Source: an uncultured Lactobacillaceae bacterium
GTDB taxonomy: Bacteria; Bacillota; Bacilli; Lactobacillales; Lactobacillaceae
Direction: 5' to 3'
DNA length: 44,926 nt
Assembly (NCBI GenBank): GCA_945273735.1
Contig: CALYPJ010000010.1
Coordinates: 1 to 44,926 of the forward strand
Positions 1-7,755 of this stretch are shown piece after piece (the stretch's first letter is position 1; every line of letters begins with the position of its first letter). The position numbers and the translations under genes are program-made. The notes beneath the pieces are model-generated. The model made no database searches. It was given only the letters and a program-made list of their open reading frames with translations, and was not told the DNA's origin.

Positions 1-124
1 TTAACAAATGATTAATTGTTTTCTCCGTTTATAACTAAATACCATATATATTATGATTAAATAGCTAATATTCTTTTATTTGCATATTTTTTAAAAAATA
101 ATTCATTATTCTATAATAATTAGT

Positions 125-832
125 TTATACACTAATCATTCTTATTGACATAATATTTTCGTTCATTGATATATCTTCAATAATATCGGCATAATTTATT
201 TTACTTGGTAATTCAATATCATAAACATTTGTATAAATGTGATTATCGGCATCAGATTGATCAACGTTAAAATTAACATCGCGAACAGTAATATTATGCT
301 CATCGAAATAATTTTGAATAAATTCTTTGGTTTCTTTTCGATGACGGTACTGAATCATAATCTTCTTAACAGGAGTAATATGTAAAACTCGTTTCAACAC
401 GCCTAAAACTAAAAAAATAACAATAGTACCAGCAATAGCAATATTATAATTACCCATTCCTATAGCTAATCCTAATCCTGCAACTGTCCAAAGACTAGCC
501 GCAGTAGTTAAACCACGCACTACTTGATGATGAACTAAAATTGTACCTGCACCTAAAAATCCAACTCCACTAACTACTTGAGCGATTAAACGAGCCTCAT
601 CTGCTCTAATAACACCAGAAAAACGCGGATACTTAGCTGCCATCATTAATGAATTAAATCCAATTTCTTTTTGAATCATCGCAACTATACATGCACCAAC
701 ACAAACTAAAATGTGTGTTCTAATACCAGCAGAATGATTCTTTTGCTCCCGATTAAATCCAATTAGTCCTGAACAAAAAACTGATAACAACAACCGAACA
801 ATAATTTCTAAATTTGATAAATGTAAATTCAA
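125..832 (-). CDS. MgtC/SapB family membrane protein
   Basis: A 235-residue protein. The N-terminal two thirds is hydrophobic with about four membrane segments. It carries the family landmarks: a GLIGFNREQ segment (about residues 23-31) followed by AGIRTHILVCVGA, then VSGVGFLGAGTIL and GLTTAASLWTVAGLGLAIG. The last 70 residues are soluble and resemble the C-terminal ACT-like domain of the family. The start is TTG at 832-830, placed six bases after an AGGAG. Members are linked to growth at low magnesium or inside hosts, and the molecular role is not settled. It stands alone, and only decayed sequence lies upstream. Family assignment is firm; the physiological role is unknown. Confidence 0.88.
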   Translation of the reverse strand: MNLHLSNLEIIVRLLLSVFCSGLIGFNREQKNHSAGIRTHILVCVGACIVAMIQKEIGFNSLMMAAKYPRFSGVIRADEARLIAQVVSGVGFLGAGTILVHHQVVRGLTTAASLWTVAGLGLAIGMGNYNIAIAGTIVIFLVLGVLKRVLHITPVKKIMIQYRHRKETKEFIQNYFDEHNITVRDVNFNVDQSDADNHIYTNVYDIELPSKINYADIIEDISMNENIMSIRMISV

Positions 833-978
833 GATCGCTCCTTTGCAATATTTTATAAATTTAATTAATCAATAATTTATTTAATATTATAGATTAATAT
901 ATAATATAGGATAAATTAAATAAAAATATATTAAAAATTGCATACTGCATTTTTTTATTTTAAATTTCCTAATTTAAA

Positions 979-1267
979 TTATTTCCTCACTTTTTTTGTA
1001 AACCAATAACCACTCTCTTCATTTTCTTCAATTATTTTAATTATATAGTATATACCCTTAGAAAACCAACGTCTAACCGTTGTTTCCAAAATATACAATC
1101 AATTACAAATATCTCCGAAAGTCAAACAATTAATATAATATAGTTCTAAAATTTTTGTAGATTTTTCATCAGGAATTAAATCTATTTTTCTCAAGTTTTT
1201 TAGTTCTATTAGAATAATTTTTTAAGTTTGCAATTTCGTCTTTTAAGTCAGTTTGTTCATCATACAT
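979..1267 (-). pseudogene. Decayed phage-type regulator with sigma-region-4-like helix-turn-helix
   Basis: Reading the minus strand from ATG at 1267-1265 gives MYDEQTDLKDEIANLKNYSN and about ten further residues, then a frameshift in a five-A run. After the shift the frame continues LEKIDLIPDEKSTKILELYY, then NCLTFGDICN, a TGA stop, then LYILETTVRRWFSKGI, ending with VRK and a stop at 979. The pattern (ELYY..CLTF.DI followed by ETTVRRWF) resembles the sigma-70 region-4-like helix-turn-helix of small phage late regulators of the ArpU/RinA/DUF1492 kind. One frameshift and one internal stop mean it is not functional. Family placement is an inference from pattern only; the presence of a decayed coding frame is more certain. 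Confidence 0.45.
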
Positions 1268-1600
1268 ATTTTTTATAAAATTTTACTTTATTGTTCAATT
1301 TATGTGTCTTTTATACTTTATTAACTTAATTTTATTATTTTGAAGTTATAATTTAGAATTTTTAATTTCTTTTTTTAATAAATTTATAGTAAGACTATTT
1401 TAACTTTTACAAATTGATTTTGTTTAGATCTCTATCTATTTTCATCAAATTTTATCATAATCTAAACCCTTTTTTTAAAATTTTTTTTATAAAAATACCA
1501 TTTAATTTTTTAAAATATTTTTTTCTTTTTTAAGTTTACGTCATATTTAAATTACACTTATTAAGTAAAATTTATTTTAAGTTATATTTATTTTTAAAAA
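1268..1600. other. Gene-free AT-rich stretch
   Basis: No open frame with a ribosome-binding site or recognisable protein similarity on either strand. It is very AT-rich, with T-runs on the plus strand, and lies between two decayed phage-like genes. It is probably eroded prophage sequence. Confidence 0.5.
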
Positions 1601-1632
1601 AAGTTTCAATTCAATAAAATGAATTGAAACTT
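1601..1632 (-). terminator. Intrinsic terminator below the endolysin remnant
   Basis: A perfect 12-bp inverted repeat (AAGTTTCAATTC / GAATTGAAACTT) with an 8-base loop. A T-rich tract follows on the minus strand, and a T-run also follows on the plus strand, so it could act in both directions. It lies 30 bases past the stop of the decayed endolysin, as expected for the last gene of a lysis module. Confidence 0.8.
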
Positions 1633-1661
1633 TAATTTTTTTATTTAATATATTTTAAAAC

Positions 1662-2355
1662 TTATCTAAATCCCCCTTCAAAAGTATAATAAGATGGTAT
1701 ACATTCGTTATGACCTACTTTATAGTGAACAGAACTATTTATTATTGTTACTTCACTATGATAAATATGTTATCCAGTATCAGTTTTAAAAGTTTTATTA
1801 GTTCCTAATAAAGTATTTCTATTACTGTCTACTGCATTAATTCCATATCCTAGTATACAATTAATCTTGATGGAATTGCATTGATTAGTATATGCTTGAT
1901 AAACTACCAACCTGGGTGATCACTTCCAATTGCGTAAGTTGGTTTTTCGTTAAGCATATATACACCAGTTGCATGCACTTTGTTCCATGTTTTAGGACAT
2001 TTTCAGATTCTGATATTTGGTTACTATTACCATCAATAGCTTTAACACCCTATCCTGGCATATAGTAAATCGAAGTTACACTTCGATCAACTGTACTTGG
2101 TGGGAACTACTGGGGTTGAATTTTTTAAACAATATAAGTAAGAATAAGGTCGATTATCCTATGCCCATGCATCATTGTATGATTGAGTAATAATGCCATC
2201 AGGAGTCATACTAATAATTCTACTACCTCTAAAAAAATTCCTGTATGTCCATTATTACCTGAACTTTGTCCTTTAATTCACCAAATAAAGATATCTCCTC
2301 TTTTAGCTCCATAAGTAATGTTACCTTCGGCAATACAAACAAAACCATTAATCAA
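1662..2355 (-). pseudogene. Decayed phage endolysin (Amidase_5-like) with cell-wall-binding repeats
   Basis: The minus strand reads, in pieces, AEGNITYGAKRGDIFIW (stop) IKGQSSGNNGHTGIF, then a frameshift in a seven-T run, then RGSRIISMTPDGIITQSYND and AWA (TAG where Trp is expected) DNRPYSYLYCL. RGDIFxW...GHTGIF and the closing Y.Y.L segment match the bacteriophage peptidoglycan hydrolase family of Pal-type amidases. Downstream come two imperfect copies of a wall-binding module, each with G-[VI]-[KN]-A-[IV]-D-[GS]-N and ending HYKVGHN...GGFR and stop. There are at least four internal stops and one or more frameshifts. The N-terminal half of the catalytic domain, including the expected catalytic Cys, is absent. 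It is clearly a pseudogene and a prophage relic. Confidence 0.8.
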
Positions 2356-2670
2356 AAGATAATTATGTATATTTTATTTTCTTTTAACAAAAACTGCCAT
2401 TTTTTATATATGATGTAAAAAGATGATTTTATGTTTAACTAAAAAAATTCTACTATAAATAAAATAGGTATAATTTTTGTAAGTGATTTTTATAAAAATT
2501 TACTAATTATTAATAATAAATAAAACATTTACAATAAAAAAATTAATTTTAATGTAAAAAAAAGCGTCAATTAAATTTATGAATCACAATACTTAATAAT
2601 GGATTTATAAAATAAAAATTGAACTACTATATGATTAACAAAAACATAATTTATTAAGTCATTTTTAAAA
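2356..2670. other. Gene-free AT-rich stretch
   Basis: No supported gene on either strand. A possible minus-strand ATG near 2398 opens only an eight-residue frame, out of register with the endolysin remnant. Probably erased prophage or intergenic sequence. Confidence 0.5.
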
Positions 2671-3045
2671 CTAATTATTTATATCTGAATTATTATTAAA
2701 ATAATCTTGTACTTCTTTGATTAACGAATTAGCATGTACCTTATTTGATGAATTCTTAGAAATAAAATTCGTAACCAATTTTTTTAGAATACGCTGAGGA
2801 ATAACACTAGTATAATAATCCTCTTCTGAAACTTTAGGCCGATATGTACGAGTAAGTGATTTATTTATCACTTTAATTTTTTCTACATAAATAGCTTTCT
2901 TTTCAAGTAAACGCGTTAAAATTTCTGCAATTACTCCCTTACTAGTTTTAGGAATTAATTTAGAAATCTCACCAATAGATAAAGCGTTACTTGTTGACCA
3001 TAAAGTTTGCATTACTTTTTCTTCACCGTCCGTAAATCGTTTAAT
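2671..3045 (-). CDS. BlaI/CopY-family transcriptional repressor, apparent ATT start
   Basis: From ATT at 3045-3043 the protein is 124 residues and begins (M)KRFTDGEEKVMQTLWSTSNA. This matches the start of BlaI/MecI/CopY winged-helix repressors, which open with a helix of the kind 'LTxAExxVMxxLW'. A strong AGGAGG (3060-3055) lies 9 bases before this ATT, or 6 before an adjacent ATC. The next in-frame ATG (3012-3010) has no ribosome-binding site and would delete the first helix. The family usually represses a beta-lactamase or copper ATPase gene next door; no such target is present here. It has no C-terminal Cys pair of the CopY type, so it is closer to BlaI-like proteins. The role is unassigned, and the gene may be an orphan left by loss of its target. 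Confidence 0.75.
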   Translation of the reverse strand: MKRFTDGEEKVMQTLWSTSNALSIGEISKLIPKTSKGVIAEILTRLLEKKAIYVEKIKVINKSLTRTYRPKVSEEDYYTSVIPQRILKKLVTNFISKNSSNKVHANSLIKEVQDYFNNNSDINN

Positions 3046-3330
3046 GATAATCCACCTCCTTTTCTAACATTTATTGTTATATTGTACCAAATGATGAAAT
3101 GATCGATAAATAAAAAATAATTTAAAATAGCGCTAATTTTTAAAAAAAACAAATTTAATATTACTCGGTATTCTATTTTATTCAACTAAATGAATTTATA
3201 TTATTATTTATAATCAAATAATCACAAAAATAAATGATTTACACATTTAGCCTAAAGGATAAAGTAAATTTACATTAATAATATTTTTCATTATAACATT
3301 AAATTAAAAAATAAATAAATCAAATAGATA
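3046..3330. other. Intergenic region upstream of the BlaI-like gene
   Basis: Contains the strong AGGAGG at 3055-3060 and a possible TACAAT -10 for the minus-strand repressor gene (near 3080). No convincing palindromic repressor box was found. A 9-residue frame (ATG 3070 to TAA 3041) overlaps the ribosome-binding site but has none of its own. No other gene is supported. Confidence 0.4.
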
Positions 3331-3370
3331 AAAAAAACCAATTCTTTTATTTATAAGAATTGGTTTTTTT
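3331..3370 (-). terminator. Intrinsic terminator of the XRE-TPR gene
   Basis: A 16-bp perfect stem (3331-3346 with 3355-3370) whose core is ACCAATTCTT / AAGAATTGGT. A- and T-runs flank it, so it should work in both directions. It sits about 20 bases past the stop of the regulator gene at 3393 and separates it from the BlaI-like gene. Confidence 0.88.
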
Positions 3371-3392
3371 AATAATAATTAATTATTCAGTC

Positions 3393-4247
3393 TTAAAGTT
3401 TCTTTTTAAAACTATCAATCATTTTCAATAATTCCTTATTTTTTGCAACTTCAGCAAAAGCTTCTGCTTTATTTAAATTATCTTTAATTTCTTTAGTACT
3501 TTTTTGTGGATTTTCAGCTTCTAAATTAACAGCTATTCGAAAGTATGTTTGATCAATATATGGTACGATACTCAAATTTCCTAAGGCTTTTAGTAACTTC
3601 CGATTCAAATCATTACTTTTCAAATACTTTTTTGTTTGTGTATAAAAACTAGCAGCATTATTAAGTGCTTTAAGATAATCTATAATATTTTCTTTGTTTA
3701 AATCTAAATCTTTAACATGTTTTAATGCTTGATTAAAATAATAATCTGCCTTTTTAAAATCTTTTTTTATTGCGTAAGCTGTTCCTAAACCAGTACTTGC
3801 CGCTAGAATATCAACATAATTGCCATTTGCTTCCTGCAGTGCAATTCCATAATTAAAAATAGCATCTTCAATTTTAGAATGTAATAATAAATCTAAATTT
3901 CCTTTTTCGTAAATATAACGACTAGATAGAGAGGGGGTAATTTGATGATAATTAAGCTGTTTAAAAAGCTCTTCTGCCTTTTTATAGTTAGATTCTGATA
4001 ATTTAACCTGAACTTGATCAAGTATTTTTTTTTGCTTTTGATAGGCACTATCATCAAAATCAGTTAAAACATCATCAACAGTTAACCCTAAACGGACACA
4101 AATTTTAACTAAAGTATCTGTCATCGGAGCCATATTCTTTTGTTCCATTTTAGATAGCGTAGCTTGAGTACAAATACCTTCAGCAAGCTCAACCTGTGAC
4201 ATCCCTAATTGTTTTCGTTGATTAAGAATTTTTGTTCCATTTAGCAA
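3393..4247 (-). CDS. XRE-family regulator with TPR-like C-terminal domain
   Basis: A 284-residue protein. Residues 1-62 form an XRE helix-turn-helix (RKQLGMSQVELAEGICTQAT, then LSKMEQ). Residues 70-284 are repeated helical pairs of tetratricopeptide character (for example NYKKAEELFKQLNY and FKKADYYFNQALKH). This layout is shared with peptide-sensing RRNPP regulators (Rgg, PlcR, ComR), so a peptide ligand is possible but not shown. The start is TTG at 4247, nine bases after GGAG. It has its own terminator. No short secreted-peptide gene with a ribosome-binding site was found in the flanking 650 bases. Confidence 0.8.
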   Translation of the reverse strand: MLNGTKILNQRKQLGMSQVELAEGICTQATLSKMEQKNMAPMTDTLVKICVRLGLTVDDVLTDFDDSAYQKQKKILDQVQVKLSESNYKKAEELFKQLNYHQITPSLSSRYIYEKGNLDLLLHSKIEDAIFNYGIALQEANGNYVDILAASTGLGTAYAIKKDFKKADYYFNQALKHVKDLDLNKENIIDYLKALNNAASFYTQTKKYLKSNDLNRKLLKALGNLSIVPYIDQTYFRIAVNLEAENPQKSTKEIKDNLNKAEAFAEVAKNKELLKMIDSFKKKL

Positions 4248-4905
4248 GATAAATATCTCCTTAACAAATTTATGATGATTACTTTTATTTCTAGATATTT
4301 ATATTATATCATACTTTATTAATATTAAAAGTAAAATAATTAACTAAAATAGTAAATTAATAATCTAATAAATTTTGTCAAAAAGTTCTCTTTTTTTTAC
4401 AAGAAAAATTAAATTTGTTTTACACCAATAAATCAAATGCTGTTTATTAAATATATAAAGGCACTTATTAAATAAAAAAACATGTAAACTTATTTCTAAT
4501 TGTAAGCTAAGTAATTTTTTTATTTATGATCAACGTTTAAAAATTTATATAAATATAACCATATTAATAAGTTCTTTGATTTAGTATTTCTTAAATCTGT
4601 GATCAAACATAAAGTTTTTAACTCTACTTACATATAATTTCTCATTTTACATAGTAATTTCGATTTAAATTGCATTTATTAATTAGACTTTTAATTTAAC
4701 TATTATTTAAGGGCAATACCATTTTTAAAAATTATTCATAAAAACTATTTTAATACTGTTGCATTTTATAATAAAAATATCTTTTTAAATTAAAAAGTAA
4801 TAATTTAATAAAATACGTATGTAACTAATTTTATTTTAATTATACACCTAATTAATTTTAAAGATATCATAATATTAATACTATTTTATTTAAAATAAAA
4901 TGAAA
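4248..4905. other. 650-base gene-free region
   Basis: Both strands were scanned for short frames with a ribosome-binding site and none was found. The longest ATG frames are about 12-16 codons without a Shine-Dalgarno sequence. An A/T-only hairpin (about 4883-4901) could weakly end the transporter operon to its right. Nothing else is supported. Confidence 0.5.
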
Positions 4906-5667
4906 TTAAATCAAGAATTTTTCTAATTCATTTACTGTTAATCTTTTCTTTTCTTCTTTGCCAAATATAAATTTAATTTTACCCTGATTTAAAATCAATA
5001 AATAATTTCCAAATTTTAAAGCATCCTCTAATTTATGGGTAATCATTAAAGCAGTTAGATGTCCTCTACTTATTTGATTATCTGTTTCATTCATTAAAGT
5101 TGCACTCGTTTTTGGATCTAAAGCTGCAGTATGTTCATCTAAAAGTAAAATATCTGGTTTTTTAATAATTGCCATTAAAAAACTTAAAGCTTGACGCTGA
5201 CCTCCTGAAAGAACTTCAGTTGGTGCATTTAACCGATTTTCTAAACCATTATGCATTGATTTAGTTAATTGAATAAATTGAGGAAAGTAATTTTTTAAAT
5301 TTCGTGGCAAAAAATTACGCTTTTCTCCTCTCTTTAGCGCTAATAATAAATTTTCAGCAACTGTCATTCGGGGAGCAGTACCCAATTTTGGATCTTGAAA
5401 AACACGACTTAAAAATTTTGAACGATTTTCTTCTTTTAAATTAGTAATATCTTTACCATTAAGATAAATTTTCCCAACACTTACTTGCATTAATCCAGAA
5501 ATTACATTAAATAATGTTGATTTACCAGAACCATTTGTACCAATTATTGTAATATAATCTCCTTTATTTACTTTTAAACTAATATTTTTCAAAATTGTTA
5601 GTTCCCGATTAGTTCCTTGGTTTACCTTAGTTGTAATTTCTTTTAATTCTAAAACCGGGTTAGTCAT
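4906..5667 (-). CDS. ABC transporter ATP-binding protein, TrpZ-like
   Basis: A 253-residue ATPase with Walker A GTNGSGKST (residues 43-51), Q-loop QDPKLGTAPRM (about 91), signature LSGGQRQ (153-159) and Walker B ILLLDEHTAALD (173-184). It couples ATP hydrolysis to uptake through the permease encoded just upstream; the two frames overlap by 8 bases. Together with the ABC_sub_bind-type binding protein this is the three-gene set known in streptococci as TrpXYZ (COG2984/COG4120/COG1101). Trp as the substrate is inferred from that precedent and from the Trp codon in the leader of this operon. Confidence 0.85.
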   Translation of the reverse strand: MTNPVLELKEITTKVNQGTNRELTILKNISLKVNKGDYITIIGTNGSGKSTLFNVISGLMQVSVGKIYLNGKDITNLKEENRSKFLSRVFQDPKLGTAPRMTVAENLLLALKRGEKRNFLPRNLKNYFPQFIQLTKSMHNGLENRLNAPTEVLSGGQRQALSFLMAIIKKPDILLLDEHTAALDPKTSATLMNETDNQISRGHLTALMITHKLEDALKFGNYLLILNQGKIKFIFGKEEKKRLTVNELEKFLI

Positions 5668-6559
5668 GTTTTCTTACTCCTTTTAATAAAACCTTTTTTA
5701 AATTAAATTTTTTTTCTAACTGTGGTAACATCATACAAATTGCTAAAACAATTGCGGAAATTAAGTTTAAATCATTTGTATTAAAACCTAATTGCAAAAC
5801 TAACAATAATAACAAACGATAGATAATGCTACCCAAAGTAACAGCAACTAATCGTTGATTTAATGTTAAGTTTTTAAAAATAACTTCTCCGATAATAATT
5901 GAGGCTAAAGCAATAACAATCGTTCCAATTCCCATATTAATATCAGCATAACCATTATTTTGAGCAATTAAAGCTCCACATATACCAACAAGACCATTAG
6001 ATATCATTAAACCTAAAATAATCATTCGATCGGTCTTTATTCCTAAAGATTTTGCCATTTGAGGATTATCACCGGTTGCAATAAAAGCTTGACCAAAATT
6101 AGTATTTAAACTAAAGCTAATGAATAAGGTAAAAATAATAATAAATAAAAGCCCAATAAATACACTATCAAAATATTTAGGCAAGTTACTTAGAAACTTA
6201 TTAACAAAAAGATTAGCTTTACCAAATAATGAAATATTTGACTTACTCATAATTCGTAAATTAATTGAATAAATAGCGGTCATTACTAGAATCCCAGCTA
6301 ATAAACTTGGAATTTTACCTTTAGTATAGAGTAATCCAGTAATTAAACCTGCAATGATACCTATAACTCCAGCAAATAAAGTTGCTAAAATTGGGGAAAC
6401 TCCTTGAGTAATAGAGGTTACAGCAACAGCTGCTCCCAAAGGAAAGGTCCCTTCTACTGTCATATCAGCAAAATTTAAAATTCTAAAAGTTAAGTATAAA
6501 CCCAACCCTAATAAAGCCCATAGTAATCCTTGTCCAATTGCAGATACAATCATATTCAT
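5660..6559 (-). CDS. ABC transporter permease, TrpY-like
   Basis: A 299-residue polytopic membrane protein with about eight or nine hydrophobic segments, of the branched-chain-amino-acid-permease-like family seen in TrpXYZ systems. Landmarks are LLWALLGLGLYLTFRILNFA, DMTVEGTFPLGAA near the N-terminus, and a coupling-loop region GDNPQMAKSLGIKTD (about residues 168-182). The start codon overlaps the stop of the binding-protein gene (TAATG), indicating translational coupling. It forms the membrane channel of the transporter. Confidence 0.85.
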   Translation of the reverse strand: MNMIVSAIGQGLLWALLGLGLYLTFRILNFADMTVEGTFPLGAAVAVTSITQGVSPILATLFAGVIGIIAGLITGLLYTKGKIPSLLAGILVMTAIYSINLRIMSKSNISLFGKANLFVNKFLSNLPKYFDSVFIGLLFIIIFTLFISFSLNTNFGQAFIATGDNPQMAKSLGIKTDRMIILGLMISNGLVGICGALIAQNNGYADINMGIGTIVIALASIIIGEVIFKNLTLNQRLVAVTLGSIIYRLLLLLVLQLGFNTNDLNLISAIVLAICMMLPQLEKKFNLKKVLLKGVRKHD

Positions 6560-7557
6560 TATTTAAACACCTCCCCTTTACTTTGTGCTTCTTTTAAAAA
6601 GCGTTCTGGAACTTTAATTCCAATTTTTTTTGCTTGTTTTAAATTTAATATTGGTTGACCATGTCTTACAAATTGAATTGAAGTTGTAGCTGGTTTAGTT
6701 TTACCTTTCAAAATAGAAGCAACTATATGCCCACCAATTAGCCCTAATTGATATTGATTAATACCATAAGCAGCTACCCCTCCTTGCTTAACCATAGTGT
6801 CAACAGCAGGAAAAATTGGCTTTTTCATTAAATCAGCATTTTTAACTAGAGTTTCCATTGCCCCGGCAATAACATTGTCTTGGGGCACCATAACTGCATC
6901 AACTTTATCTAGCATTTCTTGAGATACCTGATTTAAATCATTACTATTAGTAATCGAATATGATTTAATTGGAATTTTTAATTTCTTTGATTCCTTAACT
7001 ATTTCTCGATGTTCAGCCGAAGCAGAACTATCACTCGAAGTATAAATTACCCCTAAAATACGTAAATTCGGCATAAATTCTTTTATTAATTTCAATTGAT
7101 CTTTAATAGGTGACATATTAGAAACACCCGTAATGTTTCCTCCCGGTTTTTTAAAATTTTTAATTAATCCTGCCGATTTTGGATCAGTTACAGCTCCCAT
7201 TACCACTGGTATTTTGTTTGTTAAATTTGCCAAAGATTGAGAAGCAGGAGTTGTAATTCCAAATAAAATATCAGAATTTTCATTTACTAATTTAGTTGCC
7301 ATTGTTTTTAAATTACTTTGATCTCCTTGAGCATTTTGATAATCAATTTTAACCGTACGACCATCTTCAAATCCTTCAGCTTTCATGCCATCAGTAAAAC
7401 CCTTTTGAATCTGATCTAATGCAGGATGATGCATCAAATTTAATACACCTACATGAGGAAGTTTATTAGAAGATTTAGATTTACTCTCATTAAAAAAAGC
7501 AAATCCCAAAAAAACTACAATTGAACTAATAAAAGCTATTATTCTTTTCATTTTCAA
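6559..7557 (-). CDS. ABC transporter substrate-binding protein, TrpX-like
   Basis: A 332-residue member of the ABC_sub_bind family, with VGVLNLMHHPALDQIQKGF, GITTPASQSLAN, PVVMGAVTDPKSAGL, GGNITGVSNM and GGVAAYGINQYQLG as landmarks. A streptococcal homologue binds L-Trp, which makes Trp or a related compound the likely ligand. The N-terminus is a hydrophobic segment (residues 5-22) with no Cys, so the lipobox expected for a Gram-positive binding lipoprotein is missing; the protein may stay anchored by an uncleaved signal. ATG at 7557 is preceded by AAAGG. It is the first gene of the operon, directly below the attenuator leader. Confidence 0.87.
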   Translation of the reverse strand: MKMKRIIAFISSIVVFLGFAFFNESKSKSSNKLPHVGVLNLMHHPALDQIQKGFTDGMKAEGFEDGRTVKIDYQNAQGDQSNLKTMATKLVNENSDILFGITTPASQSLANLTNKIPVVMGAVTDPKSAGLIKNFKKPGGNITGVSNMSPIKDQLKLIKEFMPNLRILGVIYTSSDSSASAEHREIVKESKKLKIPIKSYSITNSNDLNQVSQEMLDKVDAVMVPQDNVIAGAMETLVKNADLMKKPIFPAVDTMVKQGGVAAYGINQYQLGLIGGHIVASILKGKTKPATTSIQFVRHGQPILNLKQAKKIGIKVPERFLKEAQSKGEVFK

Positions 7558-7565
7558 CCTTTCAA

Positions 7566-7594
7566 TAAAAAAAAGGAGCCTTATAAGGCTCCTT
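7566..7594 (-). terminator. Second intrinsic terminator of the transporter leader (T2)
   Basis: Minus-strand hairpin AAGGAGCCTT / AAGGCTCCTT (7594-7585 with 7582-7573) followed by a run of T. It lies only about 10-15 bases before the start codon of the binding-protein gene, so every transcript of the operon must pass it. No clear antiterminator partner for it was found. Confidence 0.82.
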
Positions 7595-7603
7595 AACTAA
7601 AGT

Positions 7604-7630
7604 AAAAAGCCGGTAGGAAAACCTACCGAC
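7604..7630 (-). terminator. First intrinsic terminator of the transporter leader (T1)
   Basis: Minus-strand segment C (GTCGGTAGG, 7630-7622) pairs with segment D (CCTACCGGC, 7617-7609) across a TTTT loop, and five T follow. Segment C can instead pair with upstream segment B (7657-7649), which would prevent this terminator. Confidence 0.85.
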
Positions 7631-7707
7631 TTATATAATATAGAGTTAGCCAGTAGGAATACGTACTGATTAATCAGGCCGTATTCCTTACGGAAATTAA
7701 CCTGAAC

Positions 7708-7755
7708 CTACCGGCTTTGCCAACTTTGATTCAAAAATAATTTCAAATTTTTCAT
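7708..7755 (-). CDS. 15-residue leader peptide with a single Trp codon
   Basis: ATG at 7755-7753, stop TAG at 7710-7708, sequence MKNLKLFLNQSWQSR. An AGGAG (7766-7762) lies six bases before the ATG. The Trp codon (7722-7720) sits three codons from the end, immediately before attenuator segment A, which spans the Ser, Arg and stop codons. The layout resembles enterobacterial TrpL, which ends WWRTS, although only one Trp is present here. Inferred role: sensing charged tRNA-Trp to control the transporter operon. Confidence 0.7.
   Translation of the reverse strand: MKNLKLFLNQSWQSR

Noticed and set aside
2370-2400. ATG near 2398 as the true start of the endolysin relic
   Set aside because: It closes after eight codons, is not in register with the rest, and does not resemble the family N-terminus.
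3041-3070. Nine-residue upstream frame as a translated leader of the BlaI-like gene
   Set aside because: It has no ribosome-binding site of its own; kept only as a note in the start-codon finding.
4248-4905. Short peptide gene for the XRE-TPR regulator
   Set aside because: Candidate frames of 12-16 codons on both strands lack Shine-Dalgarno sequences.
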